The notes: generated by a model not told the origin, from the sequence alone. A stretch of DNA of 64,000 nucleotides from Diaporthe sp. PMI_573 (GCA_021399435.1 JAJTUP010000113.1:1-64000), one strand, 5' to 3'; counted from the stretch's first letter, positions 40,866 through 52,591 are shown. Numbers and translations: made by a program.

Positions 40866-41400
40866 TGGCGGCCCTCGCGATGTGTTCCTTAACCGGGACC
40901 TCCCGCAGGCAGGGTTGCCTCAGGGGTCGCCCCTATCACCGGTCCTATTCCTCTTCTTCAACGCAGACCTGGTACAACGGAAAATCGACTGCTATGGGTC
41001 ACAGGACCGACGGCACAGAGCAACCACGAAGGAATTGAAGTAATCATAAATAGCGCCATGGAATGGGAAAGGAGAAGTGGCGCGACTTTTGAAGCGGACA
41101 AAACAGCGATCATTCACTTTACTCGCAGAGCGGATTAAGTAAGGGATAAGCAAATGGTCTGGATTGTTCCGCTACTCCCTTTCTAATAATGCTAACTACT
41201 TTGTGAAAGGACGACTGTCAGCTCTTGGGCGGAGAGTACTGCGACTGTCCAGGATGACAATTCGAGCGTGCCGAACATGATAATCGTTATTCTAAAGCAA
41301 CAGCGGTCCTGGGGCTGAAACGAATAAGTAAGCCATCCTGCAAACACGGCCCAATAGCCGAGATCACCAAAATCGGTCTCAAGTCTTTGATGGCCGCATA
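40866..41400 (+). pseudogene. LINE (Tad1-like) reverse-transcriptase fragment
   Basis: The frame reads QAGLPQGSPLSPVLFLFFNA then DLVQ, the conserved RT motif B region of Tad1/I-type LINEs. After a break it continues WERRSGATFEADKTAIIHFT. A degenerate tail (KATAVLGLKRISKPSC) follows to about 41400. The active-site YxDD block between them is degraded. It is a dead copy. Confidence 0.75.
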
Positions 41401-41419
41401 TTACGTATCGGCGGTATTA

Positions 41420-43513
41420 CTACTTTTGGTGGAATAGATAGGCGCATTTCGCTCTGAAATGGTGGTGGCTGTGATTGTAAGCGATAGTTGATAAGATGCA
41501 AAATTTCAAAGGACTTACTGCTAAAGGGCTGTCCGTTGCAGTTGGCTTGTACTGAATATCATGTCCGTCTTCCCTCGGGGCTTTCTCGATCTCTGGTGGT
41601 GGCAGTTTAAATACGCCGCCCTGTCGCCGCAGCCGTTTCTCTAGGAACGGCAAGAACGATAGACGTGGATCAAGCTCTGCAGGCTTAGCAGATTGATCAA
41701 CGTTGAAACTAAGGAGTTTTTGTTGAGTTTGACTGTATATTTCACTATCCGCAGTCTCTGACACACAGATCGTAGAATAATCACTCTCTGACCTTTCGTC
41801 AATGTCCATAGGATGTCCTGTATTTATATCCTCTTTGCGCCATGTATATTTGATGGGTTGATTAGAAACTTGGACATAATTTGCGCAGTCTTCTTCAGCT
41901 GGATCTGATTCCGACATTTTCAAAAAGTGCCCAATAATATTACCCATCACCAAAATGTGCGACAAAGTATCTGCTGGGACAGAAGGGTGTTCAATCTGGG
42001 TCTGCACCTCTTCAGACTGCAAAGCCATGTATGCGCTCAAAAAAGGCTTACCTGCCCTCCACACTGGGCAGTTTAATATATCATGCTGAGTATTGTCGTT
42101 TGTGACGGCTTGATCTAGATCTGCCTGAACTCTATCTCGTCCCTCTAGCTTGAGGGTCCGAAATCCGAGATCATATGCTCTTTGTTGAAATCGCTGTACA
42201 GCGCTGCGTTGAACTTGTCCCACTAATCGACGGCCGTCCTTGCCACAGAGCGGGGATTCGTAGCTGAGCTCCGCGAAGTTTTGCAGTGCGAATACGAGGA
42301 GTCTCGTGTACGCGATATAAAACGCGCCTTTGCCTAAATGATCATTTGTATAGTGACTATCATCTCCATTGTCGTAAATATGTCCGTCGCTTGGTTGGAA
42401 ATGCCTTTTGAGCACATTCCTTAATGTCGGCTGGTTTCTGCGTCGGGATCGATCTGGCGCGACAAATTTCCAGATGGCCCTAACTGCGGGTGAAAAATAC
42501 AGCATATCCTTGTGGAGTGTCTCGATGCTTGAAATACGCCGCTTTACTGTGCACACGCTTTGCTCTAGCCTTTGTCGTTCTCCTTTGTCAGTAATTTCTG
42601 TGAAAACTTTGTTTGAGCGAAACAAGTCCCGGATCGCGGCAAGGTCCTCGTGATGAGTTGGAAAGAGTTTTTCCAGTCGACGAACAGTATCCACATCAAC
42701 AGCGTTAGCGAAAGCATCCACACCTAAGGTGATGAGATCCCAGGTTTCATATACGAATCCGAGATAATGGATGACCTCTTCATCGCAATGCAAGGCCCTA
42801 TGCTTATGCAAATTGCCAAGTTGTAGACCATCCCATAGACCGGGAAACCGGAGGAGTCTGTTTAATGCCTGCACAATCTCAGTTTTCCGCAAGAACTTCG
42901 TAAGAATGTCTTCCTTGCACTTGCTGATATGACTTAGCCATCCCTTTCGATCTGTTTCTGCTGCGTCTGGGTTCAGCTGGATCTGACGATAAACTTCACC
43001 GGCTGTATATGGCGCTTCAAATGAATAAGAATTCGCAACACTCTGGACAATCGAATGAAATCGGCTTTGTTCTGTGATCAGATCAAGTCAGCGGCTATGT
43101 CATTAACAAATGTTATGAGAGTTGCTATAACCTTCTTGCACTTGGCAACAATACAATCGTACTGTCCATTGGAACTCGGGCCCTAGCACTCGCTCCGCTG
43201 CTTTAGCGCGTTGTCGCCCGCCCCTGCAACGGAGTTTAATAGTGGTTGGGAGAGTTGGCGGATCTGCACTCCTCAAGCTGCCTGCAAGCACGGATTGTAA
43301 CTTTTTATATGTGGCGTGATCAATATCAGCCAGAATTTGGTTGCGTAATATGTGCGGATGGCAACCGATATTTCGAAACAGGCGTTCTTTTTGCCTGATA
43401 TTGTACTCTTTGGGTAATCGACCGTCATTGAGAGACTTTGGGAAGGCGAGACAAGAAATGGGGGCTTTAACTACACCGACCAACCAAGGAGAAAGCAAAT
43501 CCAAGTCCATCAT
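41420..43513 (-). CDS. Intact two-exon hypothetical protein, 677 residues
   Basis: Exon 1 runs 43513-43132. A 60-nt intron (43131-43072, GTTATA..ACAG) joins it in phase to EQSRFHSIVQSVANSYSFEA, and exon 2 continues to 41420. The start is the first of two adjacent ATGs (MMDLDLLSPWLVGVV). The product is rich in helices, with KRRISSIETLHKDMLYFSPA and LGKGAFYIAYTRLLVFALQN, and an acidic Ser-rich region near residue 500. No known domain is recognised. A truncated paralogue lies at 34058-34216. The GTTATA donor is non-standard, but the frame is kept exactly. Confidence 0.6.
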
Positions 43514-43757
43514 AATGAAATATGAGCGACCGATACAGGAGTGCACATTAGAAGGGAGGGTAAAAAAGAGTAGAGATTTATTCGTCGAGGACCTATTTAA
43601 TCAATTCTACTGTCTTTATCTTTATATAAGGCATTGCGCTCGGGCTAAATTAGAATTAAGATATTGGAATTTCGGTCGGATCGACAGCATGCGTTGGCCC
43701 CAAGCTGCACAGGATTAATCAAAAGTACGCCTAACGTTACATTTCTTAATAATAATT

Positions 43758-43994
43758 TGGATGGATTTTATTTCGCCCGGGGGGACACACCCCAGAGGGC
43801 CTTAATAATAATTTCTGTCAGATGTGACGGGTAGCCAAGAGGTGTGTGCCTGAGGCATCAATATGTCCGTCATGACAAAACCAGCCCCCCAACAGGAGGG
43901 GTCGGGTGATTATGGAAGAACCGTACGAAACGAAAATAGCTTAGCGCAAAGGCCCTCTGGGGTGTGTCCCCCCGGGCGAAATAAAATCCATCCA
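43758..43994. mobile_element. 237-bp element with perfect 46-bp inverted repeats
   Basis: 43758-43803 and 43949-43994 are exact inverted copies (TGGATGGATTTTATTTCGCC.. with a GGGGGGACACACCCC core). The left arm is itself bracketed by 14-bp direct repeats CTTAATAATAATTT (43745-43758 and 43801-43814). The right arm runs into a (CCAT)n microsatellite. It is a snap-back MITE or a fold-back rearrangement. Confidence 0.8.
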
Positions 43995-44156
43995 TCCATC
44001 CATCCAACAGGAGGGGTCGCACTAGAGAACCAAGACAAGACATCACAATACACACAGTGACCACCCCATCAATTGGACCATAATTACACGTCCCATATAC
44101 CTAAAAGGGTGATAATCTGACAATTAAGAGTCTCACTGCCTCAAACCGATTCAAAC

Positions 44157-45176
44157 ATGGCAGATTACGTAAACACGAAGACCCTCAACGCGATACTAGC
44201 GAAACCAGGCGACTGGAACGATTGGCACCACGAATTCGAGCTCCAGGCCCAAACGTTTGGACTTGAATCCCACATAACGAATAAGACTTCCCTACTCCCT
44301 CAGCCGGAGATGCCGGATATTCGAAAGAAGAAATACATCAAGAAACCACACGCACAGCGAAATGCGAGATCACAGACGACCAACGACGAGGAAGAGGACG
44401 AAGAAACAATCCAAGAAAAGAACAATGGACAATGGATGATGACCGATCTGACCGACAATGGTCTTAAGGCATTTAATCTTGACCTCACCTGGTATAAACA
44501 ACTTGACGCATCGTACAAGGAGGAACGGCAGTCAGTAGAGAAGCTCACAAGGTGGCTGCTCCAAACTGTTGCCCCTGCATACAAGTCAACATGCTGCCAA
44601 GCAGGAGAACCACTCTGGAAATGGCATGACAACTTACAAAAGAGATGTGGCCAAAGCACTCACGACGAGATGCTACATCTTCATCAAGAATACAAGAAGG
44701 TCCTCAAACCACCTCGTACAACCAAAGAGGCGTACAACTGGATCGATAAGTGGGAAGAGATGATGTCCAAAGGGATCCAAAAGAAACTCCCAGAAACACA
44801 GCATACAACAATCTGGTTTTCAGACTTCCTACTTGCAATACGGGGAGTAATGCCTATCTGGGCCACCTCCTATAAACAAGCACAAAAACACGCTTCAGCA
44901 GATGGGAGCCTCGAATATCGTGATATCGGGCAAGACTTCCGTCAGGAGTTGGAAAGCCACGACCCCCAAAAGGGAAAGGTCGCGAAAGGAGCTTTTACAA
45001 CTACCTACGATGGCTCTGGTAGTCATGATGACGAAAATGGGGACGCCCATGTCGTTGAAGATTCGAAGCCGCCACGTAGAGGTGCGACTGGTTCACGTGG
45101 TGGAAAGCGCGGGACGTTATTCCTCGGGTCAAAAAGGCTGCCTGGACAAGCTCCTGATCGCTGGAGGGAGGAGTAG
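44157..45176 (+). pseudogene. Copia-type gag, pol missing
   Basis: The 339-residue frame starts MADYVNTKTLNAILAKPGDW and contains NDWHHEFELQAQTFGL, WYKQLDASYKEERQSVEKLT and EAYNWIDKWEEMMSKG, typical of fungal Copia gag proteins that form the virus-like particle. It ends in a basic Gly/Arg tail (RRGATGSRGGKRGTLF) where the zinc knuckle would be. No integrase or reverse transcriptase follows. The frame itself is uninterrupted. Confidence 0.7.
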
Positions 45177-45636
45177 TGACCTGCTCGGTGAGTGGTAGGA
45201 GGCATGCACGGGTGCGATCGCTGGCCCTGACCGATATAAGAACATAGTCTATCCCCCTGCGTTTCTAGATCCAATTTCCCCGCCGTTCCAGTTCTCAATT
45301 TACTTAGAGATCAGTAAACCTCCCGCACAACTATGCCTCTACATTTGAGCGTTAAAAATAGCCCGAGCTTGGAGAGAAACTTCGACGCTCCCAGGGCTTC
45401 CGAAATTCAGCACCCGAGTACAGAACGAAATTCGGGCTGTGCGATCAATTCGAGCGAAGATACGATAGCCACTGCATGTACTATGACAATACAGCGAATT
45501 ACACCACGATGCATCACTATCGACCGCCGTAAAAGGCCGCGGAATTCTTTGACATTCTTCATGAAAGCCTGCTGGTCCAAGGTGCGAAGCAGGCTGAATC
45601 AAATCAAGCTGAGATATAATTCCTCGCCATGGTAAG

Positions 45637-45960
45637 AGGGCTGGGCACAACGTTGTCCTCGCAACCTGTCCTTCAGCCATGGCGGGCAGCGTCATTCTCT
45701 CAAACATCTACGAGCCCATGAATCGGACTTTTCCCAACATCAAAACGACATTGCTAGTTGGAACAGGTAGCGGCATTCCGCAAGCGAGCTCCTTCTCCAA
45801 CCCTGATTCCGATGTGCGCCTTGGTGACGTTGTATTGGGCTGGCCCATCAGCACTGAAGGCCAGGGCAGCGCGGACGCCGAGTGTCCCCACGATCCCAAT
45901 ACGAACAGGGGGATCAAGGATGCACTGGCTTTCCTGAAGCTACGATATCATCGTCATTAA
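45637..45960 (+). pseudogene. Nucleoside phosphorylase-like domain fragment
   Basis: The frame reads GHNVVLATCPSAMAGSV, FPNIKTTLLVGTGSGIP and SDVRLGDVVLGWPI, matching the PNP_UDP phosphorylase fold (HNVVLA..FPxIxxxLxVGxGGGxP..DIRLGDVVV) that often forms the N-terminus of fungal NLR and ankyrin proteins. The third glycine-loop residues are altered (GTGSG). Upstream frames are broken and the rest of the domain is missing after 45960. Confidence 0.65.
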
Positions 45961-45966
45961 TCAACG

Positions 45967-46423
45967 TTACACAAACACGTAAACAAGTTGCAGAATCATG
46001 AAAGATTGGGCAATCGCTCCAAGCATCCCGGTTTTCAACATGACAAGCTCTTCGAACCGACGTACAACCATATCGGGATTTAGGGAAAGTAGCATTGGGG
46101 GATGTTGTGCAAAGACCCTAGTCATAGATAATATAATAAGAAGATGGTCCTTACACATTTAATATTTAGGGTAGAAACACTAAATTTCTCTTGGAGATCT
46201 CCTCGTCTAGATCTACGTAGAAATGGGATGATTGCTTGATTTCTGGATATGGAGATGATGTATTCAGTTGGCTCATTATTGAATTTGCGTTTCCATAGGT
46301 TGCAGGCGGATTGGCAGCTGGTGTACCTGGCATCGGCCACGGGGAGCAACATTGAAGAATCTGTATCATAGCACATATAGCCATGAGAACAATATAGGAA
46401 ACAAGCCTTGAAAGGAGGTCCAT
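45967..46423 (-). CDS. Small hypothetical protein with N-terminal hydrophobic segment
   Basis: The frame 46423-46166 starts MDLLSRLVSYIVLMAICAMI, a signal-like or membrane segment, then a Pro/Asn/Ser-rich region and YVDLDEEISKR. A second frame (46158-45967, ending in hydrophobic MILQLVYVFV) may be its last exon, but the splice phase could not be settled. No family recognised. Confidence 0.3.
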
Positions 46424-46499
46424 TGTTTTTGTGTTTCTAGGTGTTGCAATATTAAAGTATTTGAAAACCGAGCGACCTGAAGCGAGAAAATCATTAGAT

Positions 46500-47130
46500 G
46501 TGTCTGGGTAGCCGCCGCTTTAAATAGATTTTTACACGCTCGCGTAAACAGGGTCCGTTTCGTGGTCCCCGCACTTTTTCCACTTTGTCCAAAAAGGACG
46601 GGTTTCTCGAAGCTACAAACGGCAAGATTTCTGAGGGGGATAAACAAGAGTTTGGCGAAGTTCTTTGGGATATTAGTGAGCTCGGTGGATTGAACCTAGT
46701 GAAGGAAAACACCACTAGATGGAACTCCGTCTATAATGCTGTAGCAAGAGCGCTCCGACTGCAAGGTCCAATCGGCTATCATCAGAGCTTGCTCGCTGCC
46801 AAAAGAAGCGCTGATAAAAGACCCCCAGAGGATTGCTTTTTAAGTGCTGACGACTGGCACTATTTGGCCATTTACTTCGAAGTTCTAAAGCCATTCAAGG
46901 TCTTAACAAAGAAGTTCGAAGGTAGGTCGACATGCCTCCTGCTGAGCATTTTCTCCTGACAGAAGATTATGAACAGGTAATAAACCCACCTTTGCCGAGC
47001 TCGCCGGTGAGCTTCACTGGCTACTTGAGAAGCTTCGCGAGTTCCGGACCATCTACAGTGAAAACCTTGTCAACGCTGAGATCACGGCTCCCGAGAGGGC
47101 CGGAGACCGAGATTCGAGTCGATGATCACA
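46500..47130 (+). pseudogene. hAT transposase central fragment
   Basis: The frame reads GKISEGDKQEFGEVLWDISE, VKENTTRWNSVYNAVARALR, LSADDWHYLAIYFEVLKPF and KVLTKKFEG, matching the middle of fungal hAT transposases (compare 12298-13428). After a possible intron the sequence FAELAGELHWLLEKLREFRT continues the C-terminal half. The N-terminus and dimerisation domain are missing. Confidence 0.7.
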
Positions 47131-47170
47131 CTAAACCTTTGTGGGGTTCAGTAGGTAACCTGTAGGGTTT

Positions 47171-48122
47171 ATGTTCGAAGGCATCAATTGGAATCGCAGG
47201 CTATTTAGCCAGTAACCAACGAAGAAGACAGCGGACGGGATGGGTTTGGGGGCACGGATACGATATCGAGAAAGATAGCTCCGGTCACCGTTTCTGGCTC
47301 TGCAAAGAGTGTCACCGGGCAAAGGCTGCCATCACCCACATGTACGATGCTGCGTCTACGAGCCAAGCCAACGGTCACATGGAAGATGTCCACAGCATCA
47401 ACAGAGGCGGGCAAATGTCACCTCGCAGGAAGAAGCAGCGTACTCTCTTTGACATGGTCGACCTGGACGCTCGCCAAGGGAAGGATCAAGCCGTGATGAA
47501 CGCCTTCATAGCCTCCTTCGACCCTCTGCGCTTTCAGCGGCTGCTTATTCGTTGGGTGGCCTGCGACAACGTCCCTTTTAACAAGTTGGAGAGCCCTCAC
47601 TTCCGAGAGCTTATGGAATACGCGAACAGCGCCATTATCGAGTCTGGAAGTCTCCCGACCCATAACACGATGCGCGAGTGGATCGTACGGACCTTCAATT
47701 GCCATAAAGGCGTCGAGACTGAGCTTCTCAGTCGCTCCCTCGGCCGCATTAATGTCTCCTTTGACGTGTGGACGTCCCGCAAGTTCACATCTCTCCTCGG
47801 CCTCACCGTACACTTTCTTGACGACGAAGGCAAGTTCCGCACGTTCCTGCTCGGCTTACCGCAAATCGAGGGCCGTCACAATGGCGAAATCCTTGCGGGT
47901 CGCGTAAGTGAGGTCATCCACGAATATGGCTTCGACGGTCGCGTGGGGTACTTTGTCACAGACAACGCAGAAAGTAACGACACATGTCTGGAAGAGCTCC
48001 CTATTGAGCTTGGCTTCAATAAGCAGCACCGCCGGCTTCGGTGCTGCGGACATATCATTAATCTCGTCGCCCGAATAGCATCGAGGTTAGTTACGTACCT
48101 CCCATTTGTGGGGCTAGCGTGA
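47171..48122 (+). pseudogene. hAT transposase N-terminal half
   Basis: The start MFEGINWNRRLFSQ is a common fungal hAT N-terminus. After a frameshift near 47213 come QRTGWVWGHGYDIEKD and a BED finger (FWLCKECHRAKA.. GHMEDVH), then INVSFDVWTSRKFTSLLGLT, VGYFVTDNAESNDTCLEEL and RRLRCCGHIINLVARIA. The frame ends at 48122 in unrelated sequence, so catalytic residues further on are absent. Confidence 0.75.
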
Positions 48123-48128
48123 CGGTAC

Positions 48129-48570
48129 GTGGGCATTTATGCAAAGAGGGCGTACTGCAAGCTTGAAGAGCCACGTAAGACGAAGCTCCAACAACGACAA
48201 GCGCTGGCATCGTCACGGTCGAAACAGGACGACACAGCAAGCTCGTCGCAGCAGATGTTAGAGGAGATGCGGGACTCGACATTGGTTCGCTTCGTCCAGG
48301 TGCTTAGGTTATACATCTGCGTGGCCAAGGCGGAGGCTCCCGGGGTGGATGATCCCAATTATGATAAGTATTGCAAGAAATTCAGCACCTCGCACACGCT
48401 CGCCCGCCATTTCATTCCTGCTCATCTGGACGCCTACGAAGAGGATGGTGCCTTTGAGTGCCCGTCTGCGAGGTAACCCTGGCCAACAAGAACCATACTC
48501 AGACCATGCATGGCATTAACACCAACATCAAGTTCAGGCGACCTGTGGAGAGAAGGTATCATTAGGTTGA
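48129..48570 (+). pseudogene. Zinc-finger protein fragment with a 1-nt deletion
   Basis: The frame contains FVQVLRLYICVAKAE, SHTLARHFIPAHLDA and ends FECPSAR. One missing base turns an expected CPVCEVTLANKNHT finger start into CPSAR plus a stop; in the next frame VCEVTLANKNHTQTMHGI follows. This resembles the C-terminal fingers of FluG-type or recombinase-like fungal proteins. It joins the hAT fragment with no spacer. Confidence 0.45.
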
Positions 48571-50118
48571 GTAAAGCATGTGCGTACACAGATTCAATCT
48601 CACTGTGGCGGTAGGAGCAATATTCAAGTGAGACCAGACTGGATTTTCAGAATAGACTGCATCTTCAGTAAATGATCTCATTTCAAACAGCTATGAGCAT
48701 TCCAGGACCTTAGGAGCAAGTTTAGATACTTCATGTTCATGTCCACATGGGCCGTCTCGCATGACATCGGTACCAATGTCGATGGGCGCTAAATGCCCCT
48801 GTACGGAGACTTGTTATACTTCAGACCAAGGACGGCAAAGAAACCCACTCGATACGGAACCCGAAAGCTCTGAGTCGGAGCTGAAATGTGGGTCGGCCTG
48901 CTCGGGAAGGTGTAACGATTGGCATGGTGTGCCGCATGTGGTCGCGCTAATCCTGCATGCATGCAAGTAGGATGACCAAGAAGACCCACACTGGGCTTGA
49001 CAACAAGTGTGGCCTACTATCTGTCATGGTCCTCGCAGCAATCAACTGAATACCACGAAGAACGGGAGACAGTAGTGGAGGATACAGAGAATTTCACAAA
49101 AGACGTCAAAAACGAAAACATCTTGTCGATGTCTCAGTTCCAACCATCGCTCTTCGCAATCCCTCAGCGGTCATCAAATGTACAAAGGCAGATGTTAAGC
49201 AGCTACCTGAGGACGCGATACGCCGAATTCCACATCACAATGTCACCCGGGGGCAAAGCTACCAACCGAAAAACCATACAACAGCATGAGAGAGCTACAA
49301 AAAAAGGACGGCAGATTGCCTCTAAACGCCAAGGTTTGAATGTGAGCCAGCGCATAATATCAACACCACTGTGGCGTTAATTACATCTTTCTCAGTTGGG
49401 TCGCTGGCATAGGAATGGGATTTCAATACTCACACAGGGCTCTTTACATTACACTCACTGTCTGCAGGACTCTTGGGGCACTTTTTGCACATAGGAGCAT
49501 GGTAAGAAATTGAAAACTGTACATACTACATAGTCAACACGACGATCATTGCATGGCCTTCCACTTGCTTAACCATCATGCGCCTCATGGTGACCCATCT
49601 TTAAAATTGTGGCCAAGGGCAGTAAAACCTTTGTGTTTCTTACTGGAGACGTTATCCATCCATTTCTGCAGAGTCTGCTCATTTTGGCTTGCCAAGTTCT
49701 TATGATTTCAAAAGAAATTCCGTGCTGCCGCAACAGCTGGTCCGAGAGACGATCATGTCTCTCAACATGCTCTTCCCACAATGGGATCCGGCAACCCAAG
49801 CACTGCTTCGAGAACACGGCCAGACATTCGACTCAGTTCCTCCGTTCGCAGTACAATGATTCAGCACTGAAAAGTTTAGCATCCGAGTTCCTTCTCCAGG
49901 AATGACAACAGAGAGCCAGAGATCTGAGGTTGTCACTTCTCACACTATCAATAGGCTGACTTGGTATAAACTCAACAATATACATAAGACGGATCTAGGG
50001 GGAGATAGGTAATGAAACGGGAATTGAGTTCTACATATTCAAAATTAAATTAATTTCTAGAAAACAAAAAGTAGCCACAAATATTTAATTGATTTAAGGA
50101 TCAAGAAAATATATTTAG
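48571..50118. other. Stretch with no supported gene
   Basis: Short frames only. One plus-strand frame (48997-49380) and one minus-strand frame (49817-49569) are modestly protein-like but lack recognised domains. The last 200 bases are AT-rich. Confidence 0.4.
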
Positions 50119-50272
50119 TGTTGGAATAGCACCTGGTTGGATCGCACGTAGTTCGATAGGTTGGGTGTGCTTAGTCAGCCGGGGGCCCGGCTGGGGAAGA
50201 GTGGCCTCTTCCCCTTCGTACGATAATACACCCGTTTCCCTGAGCAAGCAATACAATCAGAACCAACCAACA
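50119..50272. mobile_element. LTR-like block, 154 bp
   Basis: It begins TGTTGG and ends CCAACA, perfect 6-bp inverted ends typical of Copia LTRs. A GC-rich hairpin region (GCCGGGGGCCCGGC) lies inside. No 5-bp target duplication is seen (TTTAG left, GACCC right). A (CGTA)n run follows at about 50279-50294. Confidence 0.45.
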
Positions 50273-50439
50273 GACCCCTACGTACGTACGTACTATCGCC
50301 ATATGGCAAAGGCCATTCAACATTTAGGCTTACAGTTATAAGGGAGCCTAATTCCTATAAATATAGAAAATAAATACGTGATATAGTATACTCGCCTTTA
50401 ACGAATTTCCAAGGCAGTTTGGATCAAGTATAGACCAAG

Positions 50440-50814
50440 ATGTCCGCCGGTGGTGTTTGTGAAAAGCCGTTGCCACCAATACCACTAGTACCCGAGAGGC
50501 GTCCTATACCACCAGCCCGCCTCCATGATCGGCCGATGCTAACTAAAGACCTGTATAGAGGACTACTGAGTCGTATACGGATACTTGAAGTAGAGCGAGA
50601 TCAAAGGGAAGATGAAATTGCCAGGACTCGTCAGGAAAATCAAAGACTTCGACTGGTGGTTCAACACTACACTGGCACTATCGAGAAGATTGCTTCCGCC
50701 TTGGACGCGATTTTCACAGAATTCTTATCAACCCGAGTACAATCGCATTTCTCGCAAGCTTCAACCCTAAAAGATATTATCAAAATTTATAGATCATCGT
50801 CACTCTGCTTATGA
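50440..50814 (+). CDS. Small coiled-coil hypothetical protein
   Basis: A 124-residue frame starts at an ATG (AAGATGTCC). A Pro-rich N-terminus (CEKPLPPIPLVPERRPIPPA) precedes a clear coiled coil (YRGLLSRIRILEVERDQRED, then RTRQENQRLRLVVQHYTG). No known domain. Upstream AT-rich sequence with TATAAATA (50357) could be its promoter. Confidence 0.5.
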   Translation: MSAGGVCEKPLPPIPLVPERRPIPPARLHDRPMLTKDLYRGLLSRIRILEVERDQREDEIARTRQENQRLRLVVQHYTGTIEKIASALDAIFTEFLSTRVQSHFSQASTLKDIIKIYRSSSLCL

Positions 50815-50919
50815 ATCGGGTGATATTGTCTATTGTCTGCATCGTGGTCATGCCTTTAGTTTAAAAAGAGCCAGACGGACCATGATCACGATTTTAAATT
50901 GTTGCGTACAAACAAATTT

Positions 50920-51152
50920 TAAGCTTTAGTATTCTTATAAATGCAAATTTCATTTCTGGGCAAGTTAGTTTTGATGACCGAATTATCTCCATCCACCCCG
51001 AGACACGGTGCATACGAGCCTTTGCCGACTACGATATTGTGACCCAGTATCACGGCCAGCTGGCACATCTCCCGGCAAACATCGACTCTAAGGCTTTGCG
51101 GTACCACTGGGACATGTGTTGCCTGGAAAGGTGTTTATACTCGAAATATAAT
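50920..51152 (+). pseudogene. Coding-like fragment without a start
   Basis: The frame reads SGQVSFDDRIISIHPETRC, IRAFADYDIVTQYHGQLA and HLPANIDSKALRYHWDMC and ends at a TAG. There is no ATG. It may be a terminal exon of the 50440 gene or an unrelated fragment. Confidence 0.35.
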
Positions 51153-51361
51153 TAGTTATGTTGAAAGCCTTTCATGAAGCCTCTGAAAATAAGGATCCAA
51201 AGTCTTCGAATAGGTCTTCATTCTACCCCATCAGCGTCGCATAAAAAGAAGGTTCCTGGAACCTAAGACAAAGAATTGTTTTGCAGGTCAATAATTATAA
51301 ATGCTTGAATAGTCGCACATTCAAATTTCCTTTCCCAGCTATACAACATCCACCCATCATA

Positions 51362-52591
51362 ATGACATCTATTAAGGTCATCAACTTCGTGTCTAAGACC
51401 GATGGCTTTCATGCAAATAACAAACGAGCCAATACCCTTGCTGAGTCTTTTGCTGCATTAACACTGAATTGTATATCAAAAGAGGATAAAGATAAACTAC
51501 TATCTTCCAGTCCTCCTACTAAGTCAGTTCTTTAAGCCCCACTGCTGCCAGGATCAGAGCGCAAAATGATAGCGCAGAAGCTGACAGCATATAATAGACC
51601 ATGTTTAACAGACTGTCTTGTGAGACAGAATATTCGAGGGTTCTTTGAAGATAACTATGAAAACATACTCCGTGCGTGGATATATTTATTGAAAGAGACA
51701 ACATTTTCACGCCGTACCACCTCCTCAGATAAACAGGTAATTGATGCTTTTAGGGCGATAAACAATGTCTTTGACACACGAAATACTCCACATCTATGGT
51801 TACGCCTTGCCTATGTTCGATTTAACGACATGATTAAGACTCTCCAAGTTATTGCTCAAAATGATAGACATTACGGACAGATAAACACCGCCGTTGGACA
51901 TAGAAATGCAAGCATTGCTGTTGACATATGTCTTGCTAGCCAGCAGCGACCACTTAGTCGCAAGGAAGTGCTTCGCAGGATAAGGCACGCAAAGCGATGG
52001 GCTTGTCTTATAGGGTCGGCACCACTGGTTCTAGCAACATGTTCCGATGAAGCGGAGAAAATTATGTGAGTAAATCGTGACCGCCGTGGGAAAAAGTTAT
52101 TGACAGATGGAAAGCAAAAATCACTTTATATTGAACGAAACTTTGACTTGCAAATCGCTTAAAGTTTCACAGGCCTATCCCGGTGAGGTTTTGACAGCAT
52201 CCAAATACCTCGAGGACATGGCGAAGCGAGCAGCTCTCGAAGGATTCAACGAATGTCAGGTAAATAGTGTTGTGCAACGAGTCAAATTAGGTCTAGCCGG
52301 CGTTCCGTATATTTAGAATAATAATTAAGGAGTAAATATAACAATCTATGATGTCGTAATCTAGTTTCCCGAAATTCACGAGCCATCAAGCATTTCGTAT
52401 CTGGGGTCATTGAGACAAGAAGCCATTCTGGAGATTGCTGCGGCAAAAAGAGTTTTCACGAACCGCATCAAGAGCTCGCTATGGTCGGAGTCAGTCATTG
52501 GGGAATCCGTCTATACGGCCTACCTGATGCGAATATTTCTCGGGCTTCCAGTCAACTGTACTCTGGGGTTTTCATTCCCCCGTGGTGATTG
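51362..52591 (+). pseudogene. Hypothetical gene with one premature TAA
   Basis: From the ATG at 51362 the frame is open, except for TAA at 51533-51535, to 52069. It reads KVINFVSKTDGFHANNKRAN before the stop and RKMIAQKLTAYNRPCLTD after it. The TAA sits where CAA (Gln) would fit. Downstream pieces (NETLTCKSLKVSQAYPGEVL at 52107-52316 and SISYLGSLRQEAILEIAAAK to 52591) are probably later exons separated by introns; a GTGAGT donor lies at 52066, but the phase to the next piece is not resolved. No family recognised. Confidence 0.45.

Noticed and set aside
51520..51545. Intron spanning the TAA at 51533
   Set aside because: No GT donor and AG acceptor in suitable positions keep the frame; a premature stop is simpler.
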